This document shows positions 21,333 through 27,952 of a stretch of DNA of 64,000 nt, one piece after another. A program made the position numbers and the translations under genes. The number at the start of each line of letters is the position of its first letter. Position 1 is the first letter of the stretch. The DNA is from Phytohabitans maris. Lineage in GTDB: Bacteria; Actinomycetota; Actinomycetes; Mycobacteriales; Micromonosporaceae. Under the pieces are notes generated by a model. It was not told the origin of the DNA. It worked only from the letters and a program-made list of their open reading frames with translations, and made no database searches. The stretch is from contig NZ_JAVHUY010000020.1 in NCBI RefSeq assembly GCF_031085175.1, positions 97,282-161,281 on the forward strand, in the 5' to 3' direction.

Positions 21333-21725
21333 TTACGTGGTCGGCGGCTCGTCGGCTCCGGACTCCTCGGCCCTCTCCGCCTCTTCCTTGGTCTTGTGCA
21401 CCGCGCCGTCGGCATGCTCGGGCGGGCCGTAGACGGTATAGAGCACCAGCGGGTTGGGGCCGGTGTTGACGAAGTTGTGCTTCGTGCCGGCCGGCACCGC
21501 CACCAGGTCCCCCTGGCTCACCTTTCGCGCACGCCCACCGACCCGTGCCTCGCCCACGCCGCTGACGAACGTGAGAATCTGGTCGGTATCCGGATGGACC
21601 TCTTCCCCGATCTCACCGTCCGGCGGGATTGTCATGATCACTAGCTGCGCGTGTCGCCCAGTCCACAGCACCCGCCGGAAGTCCTGGTTTTCCTCGGCGA
21701 CGGTCGCGATCGTGAAATGCTCCAT
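21333..21725 (-). CDS. Cupin domain protein
   Basis: 130 residues from the ATG at 21725 (MEHFTIATVAEENQDFRRVLWTG); an in-frame TTG at 21758 would add 11. A single cupin_2 barrel: the first motif has EEVHPDTDQILTFVSGVGEA with His and Glu ligand positions, the second has DLVAVPAGTKHNFVNTG with the last His. Such small cupins bind a divalent metal and act as isomerases, dioxygenases or sensors. The acidic tail (about 107-130) lies outside the barrel. No neighbour points to a substrate. Confidence 0.85.
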   Translation of the reverse strand: MEHFTIATVAEENQDFRRVLWTGRHAQLVIMTIPPDGEIGEEVHPDTDQILTFVSGVGEARVGGRARKVSQGDLVAVPAGTKHNFVNTGPNPLVLYTVYGPPEHADGAVHKTKEEAERAEESGADEPPTT

Positions 21726-21812
21726 GTTCTCATTCGTACCCCATCCCGCCTTGATCAACGCACGCCGGGAACGGCTGATCTATGGTGTAGGCGTGCCGGA
21801 GGGACGTGCGTC

Positions 21813-22844
21813 GTGATCCATATGCCGGTCCCCGTCCGGAGCCCGTTGCGTGGGATCAGCACGCGACTCGTCGCCGCGATCATCCTGGTGGTGGGCATCG
21901 TGGGCGTCGTCTACCTGGACCGCGACGGCTATCGCGACGTCAACGAAGACGGCCTCACGCTGCTCGACTGCTTCTACTACGCGGTCGTGTCGCTGTCGAC
22001 CACGGGCTACGGCGACATCACGCCGGTCTCGGAAAGCGCCCGGCTGATCAACGTCGTGGTGATCACCCCGGCACGGGTGCTCTTCCTGATCATCCTGGTC
22101 GGCACCACACTGGAGGTGCTGACCGAGCAGTACCGCACGAACGCTCGCCTCACGCGGTGGAGAAAACTCTTGAAGGACCACGTGATCGTCTGCGGCTACG
22201 GGACGAAGGGACGCGGCGCCGTCGCCGCGCTGCGGGAAAACGGCTTCGACGGCAAGCGCATCGTCGTGGTCGAATCCAACCGGGCGACGGTGCGCCAGGC
22301 CACCGGCGACGGGCTGGTCGCGATCGAAGGGTCGGCCACCCACTCGTCCGTCCTGGCCGACGCGCACATCAAGGACGCCAGGGCGGTCATCATCGCCACC
22401 GACACCGACGAGGCGAACGTACTCGTCACGCTCACCGCGCGGCAGATGACCGCCGGCAAGGTGCGGATCATCGCCGCCGCCCGCGAGGCGGAAAACGCGC
22501 CGTTGCTCAAGCAGAGCGGCGCCCACCAGGTGATCGTCAGCTCCGCGACCGCCGGCCGCCTGCTCGGCCTCTCCACCTCCGCGCCACCCCTCATCGACGT
22601 GGTCGAAGACCTGCTGACGCCCGGCCACGGCATGGCCCTGGCGCTCCGCTCGGCCGACCGCGCCGAGGTGGGCAAGTCGCCCCGCAAGGTCAGCGAACTG
22701 GTGATCGCCCTGGTCCGCCGCGGCCGCGTATGCTCCCTGGCCTCCCCCGAGTGCGCCACCATCGAGACCGGCGACCTGCTCGTCTACATCCGCGACGACA
22801 CCGCCGCGCCCGCCGAGCCGACCCTCACCCGCGACAGCTCGTAG
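21813..22844 (+). CDS. Two-TM potassium channel with RCK (TrkA-N/TrkA-C) domain
   Basis: 343 residues. TM1 (about 16-34, LVAAIILVVGIVGVVYL), a pore helix and selectivity filter TTGYGD at about 65-70, and TM2 (about 83-103), then a TrkA-N/RCK domain opening DHVIVCGYGTKGRGA with a Rossmann nucleotide site, and a TrkA-C part at about 255-325. It should form a tetrameric K+ channel gated by a ligand at the RCK ring. The GTG at 21813 sits about 9 bases after GGAGGG; the ATG at 21822 is the alternative. The gene is divergent from the cupin gene. Confidence 0.92.
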   Translation: MIHMPVPVRSPLRGISTRLVAAIILVVGIVGVVYLDRDGYRDVNEDGLTLLDCFYYAVVSLSTTGYGDITPVSESARLINVVVITPARVLFLIILVGTTLEVLTEQYRTNARLTRWRKLLKDHVIVCGYGTKGRGAVAALRENGFDGKRIVVVESNRATVRQATGDGLVAIEGSATHSSVLADAHIKDARAVIIATDTDEANVLVTLTARQMTAGKVRIIAAAREAENAPLLKQSGAHQVIVSSATAGRLLGLSTSAPPLIDVVEDLLTPGHGMALALRSADRAEVGKSPRKVSELVIALVRRGRVCSLASPECATIETGDLLVYIRDDTAAPAEPTLTRDSS

Positions 22845-22935
22845 AGGGGGTGGTGGCGGTGATCGTTCGCCCGCTCTCCGCGCGAAACGCCCAACCACCA
22901 GGCCCTTGATCGGCGTCAACGTCGGCTGGCTGCGA

Positions 22936-22989
22936 GCAGATCGTGGTATATAGCTGCCCCTGTAGGGACACCGAAGTACCACGATCTGC
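22936..22989. repeat. 54-bp inverted repeat with perfect 13-bp arms after the K+ channel gene
   Basis: GCAGATCGTGGTA (22936-22948) and TACCACGATCTGC (22977-22989) flank a 28-base interior that itself can fold (CCCTGTAGGG). It lies in the 228-bp gap between the convergent channel and VWA genes, about 90 bp from each. The form suggests a terminator or a second REP-like family, different from the 12869 family. Nothing else is visible in this gap. Confidence 0.65.
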
Positions 22990-23072
22990 GCCTCCTGTCG
23001 TCCTCCTACGCCCCGCGACCGGCGCGCCCGGCCAGCGGTCGGTGGGCCGGCCGGGCGGGGGGCGGCCGGCGG

Positions 23073-25028
23073 TTAGCGGGACACGCGGCCGCGGCGGGCT
23101 CGGATGTAGTCGTTGACGACGTAGCTGCCCAGGTCTTCGGTGTCCGGGGTGAAGACGCGGCCGCCGCTGCGGCGGGCTACCGCGTCGACGAAGCGGCGCA
23201 GGCCGGGGTCCTCGCCGAGCATGAAGAGGTTGAGCGTGGCGCCGTAGCGGGTCAGCGCGTCCACCTCGGCCACCGTCGCCTGTACGGTCTCGGTGAGCGG
23301 AGGCCAGAAGAAGACCGCCTCGCCGTCGTCCGCCAGGTGGGCCGTGGGCTCGCCGTCGGTCACGACCAGCACCACCGGCTCGGCACCGGAGTGCTTGCGC
23401 AGGTGGCGTCCGGCGAGCTGGAGCGCGTGCTGGAGGTTGGTGCCCTGTACGTAGTCGGGCTCGACGGCGGCCAGCTCCTCGGGGGTGAGCCGCATCGCGT
23501 ACCGGCCGAAGCCGATGATCTGCAGCGCGTCCTGCGGAAACTTCGTCGCGACCAGGTGTGACAGGGCCAGCGCGGTCTGCTTCATCGGGCCCCAGCGGTC
23601 CTCGGCCACCATCGAGTACGACAGGTCGACGCAGAGCGCGACGGCGGCCGAGGCGCGCCGTTCGGTCTCCACCACTTCGAAGTCGTCCACCTGTAGCGAG
23701 ACGGGACCGGCGCCGCCGCGGCGGACCGCGTTCGTCACCGTGCGGACCACGTCGATGGGCTGCTCGTCGCCGTACTCCCAGGGGCGGGACGCGCCGGTGA
23801 TCTCGCCGGCCGCGCCCGCGTCGCGGAGGTCGTGCTGGCCGCGGCGGCCGGTCTCCAGCGAGGCGAAGACGCGGCGCAGGGCGGTGCCGCCGAGCCGGCG
23901 CAGGGCCTTGGGGCTGAGCGTGAGCCCTTCCCCACCGCGGGCCAGCCAGCCCTGCCGGCGCAGCTCCCGCTCCAGCTCCTGCAGGCGCCGTACGTCGCCG
24001 GCCGCGCCCCGGCCGAGGATCCGCTCGACCGCCTCGACGTCGATGTCGTCGAGCGTGGCACCGGGATGCTCCTGGCCCAGCTGGTCGAGCAGCTCGTCCA
24101 GGTCACCGATCTCGGCGAGCGCGCCGGCCGCCTCGCCGTACCCGAGTCCCCGCTGCCCGCGGACCTGGCTGCGCCGGTCCCAGCCCAGGTCGGGGCGGAG
24201 CGTGCGGAGGTTGGCGGTCAGCCGGGCCATCTGGTCGGCCAGGCCGGCGTTGCCGAGCGCCTGCGCCATCAGCCGGGACAGCTCCTCCTGCTGCTGCGGG
24301 GAGAGCGAACGCATGAGCCGTTCACCGGCGGCGGCGCGGCGGGCGAGCGCGTCGATCAGCTCCTCGACCGAGCCGGGCCTTTCCGGGAAGAACTCGCCGT
24401 GCCGGCGCATGAACTCGGCGAACGCGTCGGTCGTGTCCTCGCCCCGGGCGTGCCGGTCGAGCAGGTCGTTGAGGTCGCCCAGCATCTCGGCGAGGCGGCG
24501 CTGGGCGGCCGGGTCCGGGTTGCCGAGCGCCTCCCGGATGCCGGCGAAGCGCTGCTCCAGCACCTCGTTGCGCAGGCCGTCGAGGATCTGCTGGTACGTG
24601 CGGCGGGCCTCGTCGCTGGCCCATTCGTAGTCGGAGAGCTCCTCGACCGCGCGGGCGGTGGAGCGGGGCAGGCTGTCCAGCCGCGCCTCGCTGAACCGGG
24701 ACGCGTCGTCGGTGCGGCGGGCCAGCTCCTCGCGTTCGGCGGCGAGGGCCTGGTCGAGCAGGGCCTGGGCCCGGGTGACGGCGCCGTCGAGGTTGCCCCG
24801 GCGCATCGCCTCGCGGCGCATCCGCCGGGCCCGGGCGGCCAGGTCGTCGAGGCCACGGCCGCCGTCGGGACCGCGGCGCAGCAGGTTGCGCAGCGCCTCG
24901 CGCAGGCTGCCGCCGGCCAGTACCTCGGCGCCGACCTGGTCGACCGCGCCCCGCACGTCGTACGGCGGGGCGAGCGGGTCGGGCCCGCCGCGCCAGGCGC
25001 CGTACCGGAAGCGGCCCCGACCCTTCAC
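23073..25028 (-). CDS. VWA domain protein, partner of the MoxR-type ATPase
   Basis: 651 residues from a GTG at 25028 that overlaps the stop of the ATPase gene by four bases. The first 400 residues are charged and helical (many Arg/Glu/Leu, probably coiled). The C-terminal von Willebrand A domain (about 440-640) has a full MIDAS start, VALCVDLSYSMV (DxSxS), then VQGTNL and VVTDGEPT. Together with MoxR-family AAA+ proteins such VWA proteins act as chaperone-like or metal-insertion machines (magnesium chelatase-like). The client is unknown. The much longer open frame upstream is a shadow of the ATPase gene. Confidence 0.88.
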   Translation of the reverse strand: MKGRGRFRYGAWRGGPDPLAPPYDVRGAVDQVGAEVLAGGSLREALRNLLRRGPDGGRGLDDLAARARRMRREAMRRGNLDGAVTRAQALLDQALAAEREELARRTDDASRFSEARLDSLPRSTARAVEELSDYEWASDEARRTYQQILDGLRNEVLEQRFAGIREALGNPDPAAQRRLAEMLGDLNDLLDRHARGEDTTDAFAEFMRRHGEFFPERPGSVEELIDALARRAAAGERLMRSLSPQQQEELSRLMAQALGNAGLADQMARLTANLRTLRPDLGWDRRSQVRGQRGLGYGEAAGALAEIGDLDELLDQLGQEHPGATLDDIDVEAVERILGRGAAGDVRRLQELERELRRQGWLARGGEGLTLSPKALRRLGGTALRRVFASLETGRRGQHDLRDAGAAGEITGASRPWEYGDEQPIDVVRTVTNAVRRGGAGPVSLQVDDFEVVETERRASAAVALCVDLSYSMVAEDRWGPMKQTALALSHLVATKFPQDALQIIGFGRYAMRLTPEELAAVEPDYVQGTNLQHALQLAGRHLRKHSGAEPVVLVVTDGEPTAHLADDGEAVFFWPPLTETVQATVAEVDALTRYGATLNLFMLGEDPGLRRFVDAVARRSGGRVFTPDTEDLGSYVVNDYIRARRGRVSR

Positions 25029-26428
25029 TCGCGGCTCCCGTAGAGGGTGCGGCCCTCGTCGGTCATGGCCTTGGAGAGGCGGCGGGTCAGGTGCAGCCCC
25101 TCCAGCGCGAACTCCACGCCGGCCGCGGCCTGTGCGGCGGTGGGCGCGTCGTCGAAGCCGAGCCGCTCCAGCACCTTGGCGAGGCCGGGCACGGTGCCGA
25201 CCTGGCGCAGCAGGTCTTCGGCGCCGACCAGCTCGCCGGTCTCCACGATCTCGCCCTCGGCCACCAGGTCGGTGAAGCCGGAGAGGTCGAGCCCGGCCAG
25301 CCGCGCCCGGAACGTCTCGGCGGTGGCGGTACGGAGCAGGTGGGCGAGCACCTCGACCTCGCGCCCCTCCTCGCCGCTCTCGAACTCGACCTTGCCGCGC
25401 AGCGTGCTGGTGATCGAGGCGGTGTCGCCGATCCGGGCGGTGGCGACCGGCTCGCCGAGGATGCCGGAGCGGCGCAGCGCGGACGCGGCCACCGTCTCGG
25501 CCGCCGCGATCGCGAACCGCGCGGAGACACCGGACCGCGCGTCGACCGACGGCGACTCCCGCACCCCGCGGGCGAAGCGCGCCACCACCTCGAGTACGTG
25601 GTCGGGCACCTCGGCCACGAGCCGCGCCTCCTGGCGGATCAGGTCGAGCTCCAGCTCCAGCTCCAGCGGGTAGTGGGTGCGGATCTCGGCGCCGAAGCGG
25701 TCCTTGAGCGGCGTGATGATGCGGCCGCGGTTGGTGTAGTCCTCGGGGTTGGCGCTGGCCACGAGCAGCAGGTCGAGCGGGAGCCGCAGCTGGTAGCCGC
25801 GGACCTGGATGTCGCGCTCCTCCAGCACGTTGAGCAGGGAGACCTGGATCCGCTCGGCGAGGTCGGGCAGCTCGTTGACCGCGAAGATGCCCCGGTTGGT
25901 ACGGGGTACGAGTCCGAAGTGGATGGTCTCCGGGTCGCCGAGCGTGCGGCCCTGCGCCACCCGGATCGGGTCGACGTCGCCGATGAGGTCGCCGACGCTG
26001 GTGTCCGGGGTGGCCAGCTTCTCGCCGTACCGCAGGGAGCGGTGCAGCCACCGGATCGGCAGCTCGTCGCCGAGCTCCTGCGCCTGCCGGCGGGAGGAGG
26101 GGGTGAGTGGCTCGTACGGGTGCTCGTTGAGCTCGGAGCCGGCGATGACGGGCGTCCACTCGTCGAGGAGCCCGGCCAGGGAGCGGATGACCCGGGTCTT
26201 GCCCTGGCCCCGCTCACCCAGCAGGACCATGTCGTGGCCGGCCAGGATCGCGCGCTCGACCTCGGGCAGCACCGTGTCGTCGTAGCCGACGATGCCGGGG
26301 AACCGGGGGCCGCCGTCGCGCATCCGGGCGAGGAGGTTTTCGCGAAGCTCTTCCTTGACCGTGCGGTGCCGGTGGCCACTCGCGCGGAGCGCACCGACCG
26401 TCCGAAGAGTTTCAGGCGTTGACGTCAC
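25025..26428 (-). CDS. MoxR / magnesium chelatase-like AAA+ ATPase
   Basis: 467 residues. Walker A is GERGQGKT at 71-78. The Walker B-type strand is GIFAVNELPDL, followed by VLEERDIQVRGYQLRLPLDLLLVASANPEDYTNRG, which contains sensor 1 and the insertion typical of the chelatase I / MoxR group. The GRIITPLKDRFG segment is also family-typical. It binds and hydrolyses ATP as a ring and acts on or with the coupled VWA protein. The upstream gap (420 bp) is shared with the divergent conservon. Confidence 0.88.
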   Translation of the reverse strand: MTSTPETLRTVGALRASGHRHRTVKEELRENLLARMRDGGPRFPGIVGYDDTVLPEVERAILAGHDMVLLGERGQGKTRVIRSLAGLLDEWTPVIAGSELNEHPYEPLTPSSRRQAQELGDELPIRWLHRSLRYGEKLATPDTSVGDLIGDVDPIRVAQGRTLGDPETIHFGLVPRTNRGIFAVNELPDLAERIQVSLLNVLEERDIQVRGYQLRLPLDLLLVASANPEDYTNRGRIITPLKDRFGAEIRTHYPLELELELDLIRQEARLVAEVPDHVLEVVARFARGVRESPSVDARSGVSARFAIAAAETVAASALRRSGILGEPVATARIGDTASITSTLRGKVEFESGEEGREVEVLAHLLRTATAETFRARLAGLDLSGFTDLVAEGEIVETGELVGAEDLLRQVGTVPGLAKVLERLGFDDAPTAAQAAAGVEFALEGLHLTRRLSKAMTDEGRTLYGSRE

Positions 26429-26694
26429 CGGCCAAAGCTAGCTCGGGTCTGTTACCAGCGGTCGAAAGCGCAGGATCGGGCGGCGATAGGGCAGAGCGGA
26501 TCGGGCGACCCCCGGTCGGCCACCCGGCCGGACTAAGATGCCGAGAGGGCGTATCCCGACTGACCGGACACTCAGCGCGTGCCAGAGCAATTCGGATGTC
26601 GCGCATTCCGACGTTTACTGACGAATCAGGTGCAGTAAACCCTTGCCGGCCGCGCCACGCGACGCTGTGATCAAGGAGCATTCACGGTCTGCAT

Positions 26695-26708
26695 TGGGAG
26701 CGCTCCCG
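26695..26708. promoter_or_regulatory. LacI-family (CebR-type) operator-like dyad
   Basis: TGGGAGCGCTCCCG matches the actinobacterial LacI/CebR 14-mer TGGGAGCGCTCCCA at 13 of 14 positions. It lies about 140 bp before the first conservon gene. No LacI gene occurs in the window, so a regulator in trans would be needed. It may equally be the first hairpin of the leader RNA. Confidence 0.35.
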
Positions 26709-26848
26709 GGCACAAGTCCCGGCCGGTGAAACAGTTCCGCTCCCCCGGCCAGCGGGCCTAAGTTCCTCCGCGGGTGGCACCGCGAGATCTCGCGCGAGCT
26801 GAGGGGGCCCTGCCATCCCATCCGTCGCTGCCGCCGGGAGGGTGGACG
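26709..26848 (+). promoter_or_regulatory. Hairpin-rich leader upstream of the conservon, with a T-box-like motif
   Basis: Successive stems are visible: CCGGG/CCCGG (from 26706), GGCCGG/CCGGCC (around 26721-26752) and the perfect palindrome CGCGAGATCTCGCG (26781-26794). GGGTGGCACCGCG (26772-26784) equals 13 of the 14 bases of the T-box consensus AGGGUGGNACCGCG. The segment CCATCC (about 26813-26818) can pair with GGGTGG of the ribosome site (26838-26843). I do not find a T-box Stem I, so this is a structured leader of unknown class, not a firm riboswitch. Confidence 0.35.
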
Positions 26849-27952
26849 ATGAGCGCTGCCACGCCTAACGCGCCCACGAGAGCCTCGCTGTTGCGACCGC
26901 TCCTGGCGTTCGCACTGCTGATCCCCGTGGGGGTGCTTTTCGGGCAGGCGTGGCAGGGGCAGTCGGACCGCCTCTCGTTCGCCGCGAAGGAGCGGCACGG
27001 CATCGAGTACCTCACCACGCTCGGCCAGGTGACGACCGCGGTGACCGACGCGCAGTCCGCCGCGGTGGCCGGGCGTCCGGCGGACCGGGCCGCGGTGACC
27101 CGGGCGGTCGACGCCGCCACCGAGGTCGACGACCGGCTCGGCGAGGAGCTGCGTACCAGCGAGCGCTGGTCCGGCCTGCGCGTCAAGATCGAGGCGCTCT
27201 CCTCGGTACCCGGCGGCGACCGGGCCCGGATCTACGACGCGTACGGCGAGGTGACCGACCTGCTGCTCGCCCTGTACGGCAAGGTCCGGGAGAACTCGCA
27301 GCTGATCCGCGACCCCGAGGCGGACACCTACTTCCTGCAGGACGGCGCCGCCGAGGAGCTGCCCGAGTCGGTGGTCGCGGCCGGCCGGTTCGCCGACCTC
27401 GTGGTCATCGCCGCGGGGCGGCCGGCCGCCGAGCGTACGGCGGCGATCGCCGACCTCGTCTCGGCCCGGGGCGCGGTGCTCGACCCCGCCGCCGACCTCG
27501 CCGACGGCCTCCAGTCCGCCGTGGACAGTACGGAGAGCCGCACGCTCGGCGGCAACCTGCTCAGCCGGCTGGACCGCTTCCGCCGCTCCATGGACGGCCT
27601 GGCCAGCTCGGCCGGCACGCTCGACGGGCGGTCGCCGCTGCCGACGGCGGACCGGCTCAACCCGGCCCGGATCGAGGTGCAGGCGGCCGCCTCCGAGCTC
27701 TCCAACTCGATCCTCGCCGAGCTGGACGTGCTGATCGCGGACCGCCGGTCCAGCATCCGCACCGAACGGGCCGTCTCGCTCGTCGCGTTCGCGGTGGCGG
27801 TGCTCGGCTGCGCCGTACCCTCGGTGCTGGCCCTGCGCAAGCGGCGGCGACGCCGGCGGCCGTTCGGCGGTCCACATCGGACGGTGCTGCCGCGGGCCGC
27901 GGGCCCGGAGCAGAACCAGAGCCAGTGGGAGCCCGTCGGTGCTGCTCGGTAG
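26849..27952 (+). CDS. Membrane sensor-like protein with two TM segments, first gene of the conservon
   Basis: 367 residues, ATG at 26849 after GGGAGGGTGG. TM1 at about 16-34 and TM2 near 310-330, with a helical extracytoplasmic region of about 270 residues between (EYLTTLGQVTTAVTDAQSAAVAG, DPEADTYFLQDG). This resembles the four-helix sensor part of the nitrate/chemoreceptor type, but no HAMP, kinase or methyl-accepting part follows; the C-terminus is a short basic cytoplasmic tail. It overlaps the next gene by 14 bases, so it is made together with the sensor kinase. A co-receptor role is inferred from this placing. Confidence 0.75.
   Translation: MSAATPNAPTRASLLRPLLAFALLIPVGVLFGQAWQGQSDRLSFAAKERHGIEYLTTLGQVTTAVTDAQSAAVAGRPADRAAVTRAVDAATEVDDRLGEELRTSERWSGLRVKIEALSSVPGGDRARIYDAYGEVTDLLLALYGKVRENSQLIRDPEADTYFLQDGAAEELPESVVAAGRFADLVVIAAGRPAAERTAAIADLVSARGAVLDPAADLADGLQSAVDSTESRTLGGNLLSRLDRFRRSMDGLASSAGTLDGRSPLPTADRLNPARIEVQAAASELSNSILAELDVLIADRRSSIRTERAVSLVAFAVAVLGCAVPSVLALRKRRRRRRPFGGPHRTVLPRAAGPEQNQSQWEPVGAAR

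Larger units (their letters stand above)
26429..26848. other. 420-bp divergent intergenic region between moxR-like gene and conservon
   Basis: No convincing gene. The left half (26429-26690) is less GC-rich and probably holds the promoters of both directions. The right half holds a LacI-type dyad and a series of hairpins leading to the start of the first conservon gene; both are listed separately. Confidence 0.6.

Noticed and set aside
21333..22844. A link between the cupin, K+ channel and the neighbouring radical SAM operon as one system
   Set aside because: Opposite strands, ordinary separate families and no overlap; there is no support beyond closeness.
25029..26159. N-terminal extension of the VWA gene to an upstream ATG
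   Set aside because: This part is the MoxR gene read in another frame; the GTG at 25028 with a 4-base overlap is the natural start.
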